Assembly: GCA_045591175.1 (NCBI GenBank)
Contig: JAZNSI010000062.1
Coordinates: 1-64,000 of the forward strand
Reading direction: 5' to 3'
Length of the DNA stretch: 64,000 bases
Source of the DNA: UBA11524 sp045591175
GTDB lineage: Bacteria; Bacillota; Clostridia; Christensenellales; Aristaeellaceae
Below are positions 25,376 through 33,482 of the stretch, in pieces. The position numbers and the translations under genes were made by a program. Numbering within the stretch: position 1 is the first letter of the stretch; each line of letters starts with the position of its first letter. A model generated the notes under the pieces. That model saw only the letters and a list, made by a program, of their open reading frames with translations. It made no database searches and was not told the origin of the DNA.

Positions 25376-25768
25376 ATGAAGAAGTGGCTATGGCTGATTC
25401 CGGCAGCAATGCTGATGCTGGCGGGATATTTCGTGATCGAAACGCCCTTTGAGGACAAGGTATATGGCAATCCCATCGGCGAAGGGATTACGGCGCTGGA
25501 GTTCAGCCTCGCAGACGGCAGCACGAGCATCCGCCTGAATGATGCGGATACCATCGACGCACTGCGCAAGGCCCACCGGTGGACGAATTACCACATGTAC
25601 TGCTGCTTGGCCCCGGATGAAGTGTATGCCTATGTGCACGAAGTCACCAACGGCAGACGGAACCCTGCGGAGCCCATGAAGATCTACAGCTGCTGGGATG
25701 TACCCAGCTTCAACCTGGAATTCCGGCTGCTGCTGCGGAAGGTTTGCGACGAGTTGCTGGACGATTGA
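25376..25768 (+). CDS. small exported hypothetical protein
   Basis: A 130-residue protein with a short signal/anchor (MKKWLWLIPAAMLMLAGYFV) and a ~105-residue outer part containing HMYCCLAPDEVYAYVHEV. No family recognised. It shares the operon of the preceding exported protein and ends at a strong terminator. Confidence 0.6.
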   Translation: MKKWLWLIPAAMLMLAGYFVIETPFEDKVYGNPIGEGITALEFSLADGSTSIRLNDADTIDALRKAHRWTNYHMYCCLAPDEVYAYVHEVTNGRRNPAEPMKIYSCWDVPSFNLEFRLLLRKVCDELLDD

Positions 25769-25781
25769 CCATCGAGAGTAG

Positions 25782-25814
25782 CACGGATGCTGATAAGATA
25801 GCGTCCGTGTTTTT
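25782..25814 (+). terminator. intrinsic terminator
   Basis: Stem CACGGATGCT / AGCGTCCGTG (one G-T pair), 8-base loop, five T. Confidence 0.85.
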
Positions 25815-25909
25815 CTGTTTTCCCCCTTCCATTTCCGCGCGATCTATGATATACTGATATTGTATGTGCCTATGCAAATTCGACCCATTGACATAAAGGA
25901 GAACAGCCC

Positions 25910-27508
25910 ATGGTTACAGTCAGCAATGTTTCCCTGACCTTCGGCGGTCAGAAGCTTTTCGCGGGTGCGGACCTGAAGTTCATGCCCGGCAACTGCTACG
26001 GCGTCATCGGCGCCAACGGTGCGGGCAAGTCTACCTTCCTGCGCATCCTCTCCGGCGAGCTGGAGCCCACCACCGGCTCCGTCACCTACCCTGCCGATCA
26101 GCGTATGTCCACCCTGAAGCAGGATCAGTTCAAGTACGACGCCTACACCGTGCTGGACACCGTCATCATGGGCAACCAGCGCCTGTATGACATCATGCAG
26201 GAGAAGGACGCCCTGTACGCCAAGCCTGATTTCTCCGATGCCGACGGCGAGCGCGCTGCCGAGCTGGAGGGCGAATTCGCCGAGATGGACGGCTGGAACG
26301 CCGAGTCCGACGCGGCCACCCTGCTGACCGGCCTGGGCATCCCCGCTGAGATGCATTACAGCATCATGGGCGACCTGAAGGGCGGCGAAAAGGTGAAGGT
26401 GCTGCTGGCGCAGGCCCTGTTCGGCAACCCCGACATCCTGCTGCTGGACGAGCCCACCAACAACCTGGACAACAAGTCCGTCGCCTGGCTGGAGGACTTC
26501 CTGATGGAGTTCCCCGGCACGCTGATCGTCGTCTCCCATGACCGCTGGTTCCTGAACAACATCTGCACCCACATCGTCGATATCGACTTCAACCAAGTCA
26601 AGCTGTACGTGGGCAACTACGACTTCTGGTATGAGTCCTCCAAGATGATGCAGGCCCTGATGAAGGACCAGAAGAAGCGCCGCGACGACAAGATCAAGGA
26701 GCTGCGCGACTTCATCCAGCGCTTCAGCGCGAACAAGTCCAAGGCCAAGCAGGCGACCTCCCGCCGCAAGCTGCTGGATCAGCTGACCATCGAGCAGATG
26801 CCCGCGTCCTCCCGCCGCTACCCCTGGGTGCACTTCAATCCCGACCGCGAGGCCGGCAAGGACATCCTGAACGTGCAGAACATCAGCTACACCCAGGACG
26901 GCGTGCAGCTGCTGAAGGATGTTTCCTTCCTGGTCACCAAGGGGCAGAAGATCGCCATCGTCGGCTCCAACGAGCAGGCGCAGACCGCCCTGTTCAAGAT
27001 CCTCAACGAGGAGATCCAGCCCGACGCCGGCACCATCAAGTACGGCGTGACGATTTCGACCTCCTACTTCCCCAAGGATAACAGCGCCTTCTTCGACGGC
27101 TGCCCGCTGAACATGATCGACTGGTTCGCCCAGTACTGCCCGGACATGCTGGAATCCGAGAAGCGCGACCTGCTGGGCCGCATGCTCTTCCGCGGCGACG
27201 ACGTGTACAAGATGGTCAATGTCCTGTCCGGCGGCGAAAAGGTGCGCTGCATGCTCTCCCGCATGATGCTTTCCGGCGCAAACTTCCTCATGCTGGATCA
27301 GCCCACCAACCACCTGGACCTGGAGTCCATCACCGCGGTCAACAACGCGCTGATCAACTTCCCCGGCAACGTGATCTTCACCAGCCAGGACCATCAGTTC
27401 GTGACCACCATCGCCGACCGCATCATCGAGATCAAGGATGACGGCACCATCGCCGACTACCTGTGCAGCTATGAGGATTACCTCGAGCGCACCAAGAATG
27501 AGCGGTAA
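25910..27508 (+). CDS. ABC-F subfamily ATPase (YbiT-like)
   Basis: A 532-residue soluble protein with two ATP-binding cassettes and no membrane segments, as in ABC-F translation factors that act in the ribosomal E site. The first cassette has Walker A GANGAGKST, signature LKGGE and Walker B LLLDEPTNNLD. A charged linker (residues ~245-300) joins the second, whose signature LSGGEKVR is intact but whose Walker A is GSNEQAQTA (no lysine) and Walker B is MLDQPTNHLD (Gln for catalytic Glu). The second site is therefore likely weak or non-hydrolytic. RBS AAAGGAG precedes the ATG. Confidence 0.9.
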   Translation: MVTVSNVSLTFGGQKLFAGADLKFMPGNCYGVIGANGAGKSTFLRILSGELEPTTGSVTYPADQRMSTLKQDQFKYDAYTVLDTVIMGNQRLYDIMQEKDALYAKPDFSDADGERAAELEGEFAEMDGWNAESDAATLLTGLGIPAEMHYSIMGDLKGGEKVKVLLAQALFGNPDILLLDEPTNNLDNKSVAWLEDFLMEFPGTLIVVSHDRWFLNNICTHIVDIDFNQVKLYVGNYDFWYESSKMMQALMKDQKKRRDDKIKELRDFIQRFSANKSKAKQATSRRKLLDQLTIEQMPASSRRYPWVHFNPDREAGKDILNVQNISYTQDGVQLLKDVSFLVTKGQKIAIVGSNEQAQTALFKILNEEIQPDAGTIKYGVTISTSYFPKDNSAFFDGCPLNMIDWFAQYCPDMLESEKRDLLGRMLFRGDDVYKMVNVLSGGEKVRCMLSRMMLSGANFLMLDQPTNHLDLESITAVNNALINFPGNVIFTSQDHQFVTTIADRIIEIKDDGTIADYLCSYEDYLERTKNER

Positions 27509-27521
27509 TTGCGCAATAAGC

Positions 27522-27551
27522 AAGGGCTCTCCCATTCGGGAGAGCCCTTTT
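27522..27551 (+). terminator. intrinsic terminator between convergent genes
   Basis: Stem AAGGGCTCTCCC / GGGAGAGCCCTTT with a 4-base loop and T-run. It serves the ABC-F gene and lies 8 bases from the stop of the minus-strand membrane protein. Confidence 0.85.
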
Positions 27552-27558
27552 GCGTGCC

Positions 27559-27918
27559 TCAGCGGCGGAATTTAAACATCAGCAGCCCGGTTTCCACGCC
27601 CACGATGCCGCCCAGCAGCACCTCCGCCGCATGCAGCATCAAAAACACCTGCATGCTGGCTTCGTTGGCCAGATCGACCGCACCGTCGGTCCATTCGTTC
27701 ACAACACCGGCAAGGGTGAAGTTGTTGCCCGTCCACTGGGCGATCTTCTCGTCCAGGCCGGTCACTGCGCCGTCGGCGTATTCCAGCACAGTCTGGGCCG
27801 CGCCCAGCAGTTCCGCCGGGACATCGCTGGTGGCCCGCAGGGACAAGCCCCACACGCCGCCGGCAATGGCCACCAGGCCCACCAGGATCAGCAAAATGGC
27901 GATCAGCGTACGAAGCAT
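27559..27918 (-). CDS. small membrane protein, unknown
   Basis: A 119-residue protein with an N-terminal membrane helix (IAILLILVGLVAIAGGVWGL) and a second hydrophobic stretch near residues 88-112. The middle is acidic. No family recognised. It begins 10 bases after pepV with AAGGAGG as RBS and is the last gene of the 31950-27559 operon. Confidence 0.65.
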   Translation of the reverse strand: MLRTLIAILLILVGLVAIAGGVWGLSLRATSDVPAELLGAAQTVLEYADGAVTGLDEKIAQWTGNNFTLAGVVNEWTDGAVDLANEASMQVFLMLHAAEVLLGGIVGVETGLLMFKFRR

Positions 27919-27928
27919 GGCAGCCTCC

Positions 27929-29308
27929 TTACTTGCCCGCCAGGCGCACCAGCGCGTTGGCGTAGATCTTGGTGGCGGTGAGCATGTCCGTCAGGGTGAC
28001 GTACTCGCCCGCCTGATGCGCCAGATCCTCATCATAGGGGAAGGACGCGCCGAAAGCCACACCCTGCTTGAGGCACTTGGCATAGGTGCCGCCGCCGGTA
28101 GACTGGGGCTCGGCAGGCAGACCGGTCTCCTCGTGATAGGCCGCCAGCAGGTTGGACACCAGCTCGCTCTCCGCGGGAACGTGGTGGGGAGCCTTCTTGG
28201 ACTCGTCCACTACGGTGAAACCGGGCAGCGCCGCGCGGGCATTGGCAGACAGCTTGTCCAGGTCAGCCGTGATCGGCACGCGCATATCCAGCGTGCAGAA
28301 GATGGTGCCATTCTCCAGATGGAGGATGCCCATGTTGCAGGTCAGAGGGCCGGAGACGTCATCCTTGCAGGCACAGCCCAGGGATTCGCCGTGGCTCTCC
28401 ATGCCGACCGCGTCCGCCAGGGTCGCGAAGGGGCCCTTCACGCCCAGCTCCTTGAGGAGCAGCAGCATCATGCCGATGGCGTTGCGGCGGCCTTCGGGGT
28501 AGGCGCTGTGGCCGGGGATGCCCTCGGCAGTGACCCACACGCCATCACTGGTGACCTCGGCGGTATAGGGCAGGCCGGTCTTTTCGGCGTAGGCAGCGAC
28601 CTGTGCGGCCAGTTCAGCGCCGCCTTCAAGCAGTGCCTTGCTTTCGCCGGGGATGACGTTGGTACGCTCACCGGTGAACATCTGCTTCACCTGCAGGCCT
28701 TCAGCGGACACAGGGGCCGTCAGGGCCATATGCAGCATGGCCTTCTCGGTGTTGATCAGCGGGAAGGAAGCGTCGGGAGAGAAGCCCACCTCCGGCAGGC
28801 CCACATGCTCGGCGTAGTAGGCCATGTCCTCCCAGCCGGACTCCTCGTCGCAGCCCAGGATCAGGCGGATGCTCTTCTTCAGCGGCACGCCGGCTTCCTT
28901 GATGGCCTTCATCGCGTACAGCGCGCACAGGGACGGGCCCTTGTCATCGCTGGTGCCGCGGCCGTAGATCTTGTCGCCCTCGCGCACGGCGGCGAAGGGA
29001 TCCATGGGCCAGCCGTCGCCCGCAGGCACCACGTCCAGGTGGCCCAGCACAGCGATGGCCTCATCGGATTCACCCTGCAGGGTCGCGTCCAGCGCGTAGC
29101 CCTCAAAGCCGCGGGTGACGAAGCCCTCAGCCTCGCAGTCGGCCAGGGCCACATCGTACATCCTGCGGACTTCCGCGCCAAAGGGCGCGCCGGGCGCCAC
29201 GGTAGCGCCGGTCTCGTCCTTGACGGAGGGCACCTGGATCCAGCGGGTCAGTCGGGCAGCAAAGTCCTCGGCATAGGAATCGATCAGGTCGTAGAGCTTC
29301 TTGTCCAT
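27929..29308 (-). CDS. pepV: M20 family dipeptidase PepV/Sapep
   Basis: A 459-residue cytosolic dinuclear zinc dipeptidase. Zinc ligands are visible in VLGHLDVVPAGDGW, GRGTSDDKGP and CDEESGWED, and the lid domain has GIPGHSAYPEG; TGGGTYAKCLKQGVAFG is typical of the PepV/Sapep group. Length matches the family. The RBS GAGGAG overlaps the stop codon of a truncated copy of the upstream small gene (29321-29371). Part of an operon with cyclophilins and an S51-type peptidase. Confidence 0.93.
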   Translation of the reverse strand: MDKKLYDLIDSYAEDFAARLTRWIQVPSVKDETGATVAPGAPFGAEVRRMYDVALADCEAEGFVTRGFEGYALDATLQGESDEAIAVLGHLDVVPAGDGWPMDPFAAVREGDKIYGRGTSDDKGPSLCALYAMKAIKEAGVPLKKSIRLILGCDEESGWEDMAYYAEHVGLPEVGFSPDASFPLINTEKAMLHMALTAPVSAEGLQVKQMFTGERTNVIPGESKALLEGGAELAAQVAAYAEKTGLPYTAEVTSDGVWVTAEGIPGHSAYPEGRRNAIGMMLLLLKELGVKGPFATLADAVGMESHGESLGCACKDDVSGPLTCNMGILHLENGTIFCTLDMRVPITADLDKLSANARAALPGFTVVDESKKAPHHVPAESELVSNLLAAYHEETGLPAEPQSTGGGTYAKCLKQGVAFGASFPYDEDLAHQAGEYVTLTDMLTATKIYANALVRLAGK

Positions 29309-29320
29309 AAATATTTCTCC

Positions 29321-29371
29321 TCAGAAGGCATTTCGATAATCGGTTGACTTTTTCTTTTTCGCGTCCGGATC
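29321..29371 (-). pseudogene. truncated 3' copy of the small gene 29392-29685
   Basis: Read on the minus strand this encodes DPDAKKKKSTDYRNAF and a stop, the same 16 residues that end the intact gene next to it. The two differ at nine or so codons, all synonymous. The match stops abruptly at the hairpin AAGGGTC-TTC-GACCC (29372-29386), a motif of the large intergenic repeats. No start codon or 5' part remains. Confidence 0.8.
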
Positions 29372-29391
29372 AAGGGTCTTCGACCCATTTC

Positions 29392-29685
29392 TTAAAACGC
29401 ATTGCGATAATCCGTCGACTTTTTCTTCTTTGCATCCGGGTCAATAAACTCGATCTCCAGCCGCTGAAAATCGACGGACTCCAGGAAATCGTCGGGCAGG
29501 AAGCGGGTCTGGCCGAACTCCTCCCACTCGCGGTCGTGCTTATCCAGCCAGATGGGCCGGCCGATGTCCAGCTTGCGGCAGGCTTCCTCAAGGGCCGCTT
29601 GCGGATTGTCGCGGGTGCAGGGTTCCACATGCTGCTTGTCCATCCGCTGATGCTTGATGGTGCGCAGCCACAGGGCGGTTGCCAT
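29392..29685 (-). CDS. small orphan protein with lysine-rich tail
   Basis: A 97-residue soluble protein (MATALWLRTIKHQRMDKQ, ending DPDAKKKKSTDYRNAF). No family recognised. It contains a helical part (ALEEACRKLDIGRPIWLD) and an acidic beta-like part (DFQRLEIEFIDPD). AAGGAGG precedes the chosen ATG. It lies between the cyclophilins and pepV. A truncated paralogue of its last 16 codons follows immediately, showing that the tail is conserved at protein level. Confidence 0.75.
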   Translation of the reverse strand: MATALWLRTIKHQRMDKQHVEPCTRDNPQAALEEACRKLDIGRPIWLDKHDREWEEFGQTRFLPDDFLESVDFQRLEIEFIDPDAKKKKSTDYRNAF

Positions 29686-29763
29686 AGTGGTTCCTCCTTG
29701 CGGGTTGATGTGAATATTATGCCACAAATCGCTGCAGTTTGCAACGGCAGATGGCAGCTCGCC

Positions 29764-30459
29764 TTATTCCGCCTTTTCCATCACCTTGATGCTGGTGATC
29801 TTCGGCGCGTAGCCGGGGGCGACGGTGCCGTTGTAGTCGATCACGGGCGTGGCGTCACAGATGGCGTCCACCACCTCGATGCCGCTGAGCACCCGGCCAA
29901 AGGCAGCGTACTGGCCGTCCAGATGGGGCGCGTCCTCATGCATGATGAAGAACTGGCTGCTGGCACTGTCGGGGTGGCTGGAGCGGGCCATGGAGATCAC
30001 GCCGCGCACGTGCTTGATGGGGTTGTTCACGCCATTTTGAGAGAACTCGCCCTTGATGCGCTCGCTGGAGCCGCCGGTGCCGTTGCCCAAGGGATCGCCG
30101 CCCTGGATCATGAAGCCGCTGATGATGCGGTGGAAGGTCAGCCCGTCGTAGAAGCCCTCGTTCACCAGCTTGACGAAATTGGTCACGGTGATGGGCGCAG
30201 CCTCGGGGTCCAGCTCCAGGATGATCGTACCGTAGTTTTCGATGTCCATCCGGATCAGCGTTCCGCCCTGCGCGAGGCGCAGCTGCACCAGCGTTTCGCT
30301 CCGCTGACGCTGCAGCTCCGCCAGTTCCGCCTCCTTCTGGGCGATCTGCGCGTCCAGGTCAGCCAGCTGCTGCTGAAGGGCAGCTTCCTCCGCCGCGGCA
30401 AAGGGGCAGAGCACCGCGGCCAGCATCAGGCACAGGAACATTTTCATCATTTTACGCAT
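29764..30459 (-). CDS. exported cyclophilin-type peptidyl-prolyl isomerase with coiled coil
   Basis: A 231-residue protein with signal peptide (MRKMMKMFLCLMLAAVLCPF, cleavage near AAA-EE), a coiled coil of ~40 residues (LQQQLADLDAQIAQKEAELA) and a cyclophilin domain: FHRIISGFMIQGGDP, RGVISMARS, ASSQFFIMH and FGRVLSGIEVVD. Bacterial extracytoplasmic cyclophilins assist folding of exported proteins. It follows a paralogue by 12 bases. The coiled coil may mediate dimerisation or wall association. Confidence 0.92.
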   Translation of the reverse strand: MRKMMKMFLCLMLAAVLCPFAAAEEAALQQQLADLDAQIAQKEAELAELQRQRSETLVQLRLAQGGTLIRMDIENYGTIILELDPEAAPITVTNFVKLVNEGFYDGLTFHRIISGFMIQGGDPLGNGTGGSSERIKGEFSQNGVNNPIKHVRGVISMARSSHPDSASSQFFIMHEDAPHLDGQYAAFGRVLSGIEVVDAICDATPVIDYNGTVAPGYAPKITSIKVMEKAE

Positions 30460-30471
30460 GTTGATTCTCCT

Positions 30472-31143
30472 TTACTCAGCCATTTCGATCACGCGAATGC
30501 TGGTGATCACCGGCTGATTCGCTTTCTGCACGGTACCGTTGTCGTCGGTGACAGGGGTGTTTGCGCAGATGGCGTCCACCACTTCCATGCCGGTCAGCAC
30601 ACGACCGAAAGCGGCATAGGCGCCATCCAGATGGGGCGCAGCCTGATGCATGATGAAGAACTGGCTGCTGGCGCTGTTGGGCATGCCGGAACGGGCCATG
30701 GACAGCACGCCGCGCTCATGCTTGATGGGGTTATCCCAACCATTCTGGGCAAATTCGCCCTTGATGTTCTCCGCAGAGCCGCCGGAGCCGTTGCCATTAG
30801 GATCGCCGCCCTGGATCATAAAGCCACTGATGATGCGGTGGAAGGTCAGCCCGTCGTAGAAGCCTTCGTTCACCAGCTTGACGAAATTGGTCACGGTGAT
30901 GGGGGCTGCATCCGCATCCAGCTCCGCCGTGATGGTGCCGTAATCCTGCACCTCGATCTCAACATAGTGCTTGCCGGTCAGATAATCGCCCTTCGAGCCG
31001 CCCAGCACGAAGAACAGCGCCGCGCCCGCCACCAGCAGCACCGCGATGATGCCGATGATCATGTTGCGCTTGTCGGTCTTTGCCTGCGCAGCCTTCTGGG
31101 CCGCCGCTGCCGCCGCGCGGGCGACCTGCTTCTTGTTTGCCAT
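30472..31143 (-). CDS. membrane-anchored cyclophilin-type peptidyl-prolyl isomerase
   Basis: A 223-residue protein with a basic, alanine-rich cytosolic N-terminus, one membrane helix (NMIIGIIAVLLVAGAALFFV) and an outer cyclophilin domain nearly identical in motif order to the next gene (FHRIISGFMIQGGDP, RGVLSMARS, ASSQFFIMH). The two genes are a tandem duplication with different N-termini and share a long almost identical DNA stretch. Probably a folding helper at the outer membrane face. Confidence 0.92.
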   Translation of the reverse strand: MANKKQVARAAAAAAQKAAQAKTDKRNMIIGIIAVLLVAGAALFFVLGGSKGDYLTGKHYVEIEVQDYGTITAELDADAAPITVTNFVKLVNEGFYDGLTFHRIISGFMIQGGDPNGNGSGGSAENIKGEFAQNGWDNPIKHERGVLSMARSGMPNSASSQFFIMHQAAPHLDGAYAAFGRVLTGMEVVDAICANTPVTDDNGTVQKANQPVITSIRVIEMAE

Positions 31144-31200
31144 GGTTGTTTCCTCCTTGTTATGTCAGGCTTTCGCCGTGGGAACCTTGCTGCGCCGGGA

Positions 31201-31950
31201 TCAGTTGCTTCCGCCCAGCGTAATGTGCTCGCCCTCGCGGCAGATACATTCCATCACGCCGTTGTGGAGCAGGTAGCTTTCGCCGTAAAGGGTGCTTGTA
31301 CCCTCCGCCTCGAGGATGTAGCTGCCGTCCATGAGCACGTACAGCGGATGCCCGACGCTGTCGGGGTAGGTCACGTCCTCAAAGAGGCGCAGGCCGTCGA
31401 GGATGTTGTCGCGCACCTGATTGTAGTGAGGCAGGATGTTCTTGTCAGTCAGGCCCAGCCCCTGCGTCCAGCGGACGAAGTTGGGATCGACCGCCTCGCC
31501 TGCCTCCTCCGGCTGGACGTAGACGGTGTCCGCGGCGTTCATGCTGCCAGCGGATACGCCCATGATGACGCCCTTGTAGCCGACCAGCAGCTCCCGCAGG
31601 CCGATCTGCTTGAAGAAGGCGTTCTCCGTGGGAACATGCCCACCGGAGAGAAGGATCACGTCGCTCTGTGCGACCAGCTCTGCCGCGCGCTCCTGATTGC
31701 GGCTGTCCAGCACGTCCACATCGGCAAAGCCCATGCCGTGCCACCGGAAGCATCCGGCAAAGGAGCAGGCGATATCATCGTTGCGGGCATGCTCGTCAGG
31801 CCAGGCTGCGATCACCAGGAAGCGTCCGCCGGGCGCGACATATTTGCGCAGATTGACAACGAACTCATTGCGTTCAAAGTAGATGCAGGGCAGATCGCAG
31901 CCCTTGGGGACATTGTCCTCGCAGGGGCTGGAGGTCAGGAACAGCACCAT
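31201..31950 (-). CDS. S51 family peptidase E-like / type 1 glutamine amidotransferase-like protein
   Basis: A 249-residue protein. The nucleophile elbow is GVSAGSMN with the catalytic serine, preceded by LLSGGHVPTENAF, as in dipeptidase E (S51), which cleaves Asp-X dipeptides. The start (MVLFLTSSPCED) has AAAGG 10 bases upstream; an ATG 18 bases earlier lacks an RBS. First gene of the operon with the cyclophilins and pepV. It may also be a cyanophycinase-like enzyme; substrate unknown. Confidence 0.8.
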   Translation of the reverse strand: MVLFLTSSPCEDNVPKGCDLPCIYFERNEFVVNLRKYVAPGGRFLVIAAWPDEHARNDDIACSFAGCFRWHGMGFADVDVLDSRNQERAAELVAQSDVILLSGGHVPTENAFFKQIGLRELLVGYKGVIMGVSAGSMNAADTVYVQPEEAGEAVDPNFVRWTQGLGLTDKNILPHYNQVRDNILDGLRLFEDVTYPDSVGHPLYVLMDGSYILEAEGTSTLYGESYLLHNGVMECICREGEHITLGGSN

Positions 31951-31981
31951 ATCATCACGGCCTTTCATGCTGTATTTGTCT

Positions 31982-32010
31982 ATTGTATCCCGATGGCGGG
32001 GGATTGTCAA
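31982..32010 (-). promoter_or_regulatory. sigma-A promoter of the S51-cyclophilin-pepV operon
   Basis: Minus strand perfect TTGACA (32005-32010), 17 bases, TACAAT (31982-31987). Its -35 box overlaps the -35 box of the divergent promoter by all but one base. Confidence 0.8.
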
Positions 32011-32032
32011 GAAAAGGCCTGCGCGGTATAAT
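32004..32032 (+). promoter_or_regulatory. sigma-A promoter of the M24 peptidase gene
   Basis: TTGTCA (32004-32009), 17 bases, perfect TATAAT (32027-32032), 41 bases upstream of the start codon. Shares its -35 region with the divergent promoter. Confidence 0.8.
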
Positions 32033-32072
32033 GAGAACAGTGATCACATACGTTGCACCAAGGAGGTCTCCC

Positions 32073-33341
32073 ATGGACAAGTCCTTCCATACCGGCAACC
32101 GCGAGCGCTTTTATGCCGCGATGAAGCCCGCATCCATCCTCGTTATGTTTTCCGGCGAGGATATCCGAAAAACCAACGATGAGTACTGGCCCTTCTTCAC
32201 CGAGCGTAACTTTTACTACCTGACCGGCCTGGACAGCCGCGACTTCGCCCTGCTGGCGGTGAAGGATGCCTCCGGTGCAGTCAGCGAGCGGGTGTACATC
32301 CTGCCGCCGGACATGATGGCCGAGCGCTGGACGGGCCGCCGCATCAAGCCCCACGAGGCCGAAGCCCTTTCCGGCATCCGGGACGTGCGCTTCGTCGATC
32401 GCTTCGAGGACGATCTCCATGCCCTGCTGGCAGGCGGGCATTACTCCGCCATGAGCAGCGATATCGCCCACATCTACCTCGATCTGTTCCGCGTCAGCCC
32501 CAGGGACATCGATCGCCCCGCCCACAAGCTGCTGCGGCGCATCCAGGCGGATTACCCCTACCTCGCCTTGGAGAACGCCAACGCCATCCTGCGGCAGCTG
32601 CGGCTGATCAAGCAGACCTGCGAGATCGCCGCCCTCCGCGAGGCGGAGAAGGTCACCGGCGAGGGCATCCTGGCGATGATGAAGGCCAGCCGCCCCGGCA
32701 TGTACGAGTACCAGTACAAGGCAGAATTCGACTACGCCCTGAGCCAGCACAGCCCCTGCGGCCCCGGCTTCCCGTCCATCATCAGCGCAGGCGCGAACAA
32801 TTTCTGCATCCACTACTACAGCTACACCGGGCAGGCCCACGACGGCGACATGATCCTCAACGACGTGGGCGCCCAGCACGACAGCCTGATCACCGACGTC
32901 AGCCGCGGATTCCCGTGCAACGGCCGCTTCACGGAGCGGCAGAAGCTCCTGTACAACTGCGCCCTGCAGACCTCGAACCACCTGTTTGACATCATTAGGC
33001 CGGGCTACTCCATGGCGGAGGTGGACGGCGAGATCCGCCGCTACAACGCCGCCCTGCTGGTGGACGCCGGCGTCCTGGACAAGGCCGAAAACGTGGGCAA
33101 GTACATGTGGCACGGCGGCGCGCATCACATCGGCTACGACGTGCACGACGTGGTCGCCCGCCCCGAGAAGGTCGCCCCGGGCATGGTGTTCTGCGTGGAC
33201 GTGGGTATCTATCATGAGGAATGGGGTATCGGGTTCCGCCTGGAGGACAACTGCCTGGTCACCAAGGACGGCTGCGAGAACCTGTCGGCGGCCATCCCGC
33301 GGACGGTGGAGGATATTGAGGCAGTGATGCGGAAGATATGA
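32073..33341 (+). CDS. aminopeptidase P family (M24B) Xaa-Pro peptidase
   Basis: A 422-residue cytosolic enzyme with N-terminal AMP_N domain (residues ~5-135, NFYYLTGLDSRDFALL) and a pita-bread catalytic domain. Metal ligands are visible in ILNDVGAQHDSLITDVSRGF (two Asp), MWHGGAHHIGYDVHDV (His), VDVGIYHEEW (Glu) and FRLEDNCLVT (Glu). These enzymes remove the first residue from peptides with proline second. Start follows AAGGAGG by 6 bases. A second M24 paralogue lies at 46611. Monocistronic. Confidence 0.92.
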   Translation: MDKSFHTGNRERFYAAMKPASILVMFSGEDIRKTNDEYWPFFTERNFYYLTGLDSRDFALLAVKDASGAVSERVYILPPDMMAERWTGRRIKPHEAEALSGIRDVRFVDRFEDDLHALLAGGHYSAMSSDIAHIYLDLFRVSPRDIDRPAHKLLRRIQADYPYLALENANAILRQLRLIKQTCEIAALREAEKVTGEGILAMMKASRPGMYEYQYKAEFDYALSQHSPCGPGFPSIISAGANNFCIHYYSYTGQAHDGDMILNDVGAQHDSLITDVSRGFPCNGRFTERQKLLYNCALQTSNHLFDIIRPGYSMAEVDGEIRRYNAALLVDAGVLDKAENVGKYMWHGGAHHIGYDVHDVVARPEKVAPGMVFCVDVGIYHEEWGIGFRLEDNCLVTKDGCENLSAAIPRTVEDIEAVMRKI

Positions 33342-33379
33342 AGCTCGCAAAAAATGCTGATTCCCCCGCATAATATGCA

Positions 33380-33408
33380 TTGACGAATCCCCGCGAACTT
33401 GGTATACT
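33380..33408 (+). promoter_or_regulatory. sigma-A promoter of the isomerase-like gene
   Basis: TTGACG (33380-33385), 17 bases, TATACT (33403-33408), 75 bases upstream of the start codon. Confidence 0.75.
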
Positions 33409-33418
33409 TATCATAGAT

Positions 33419-33459
33419 AATGTCCCACTATGGACATTCGTGAGGTCGGATCATCCGAC
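33419..33459 (+). promoter_or_regulatory. two perfect hairpins in the isomerase-like leader
   Basis: AATGTCC-CACTAT-GGACATT (33419-33438) and GTCGGA-TCA-TCCGAC (33445-33459) lie between the start point and the RBS. They may be DNA operators or mRNA stabilisers; no known riboswitch pattern is seen. Confidence 0.55.
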
Positions 33460-33482
33460 TATCGTAGAGGAGGTAAATCCAC

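Noticed and set aside
33409..33482. Riboswitch upstream of the isomerase-like gene
   Set aside because: Only two simple hairpins are present in 75 bases; no conserved aptamer core is visible.
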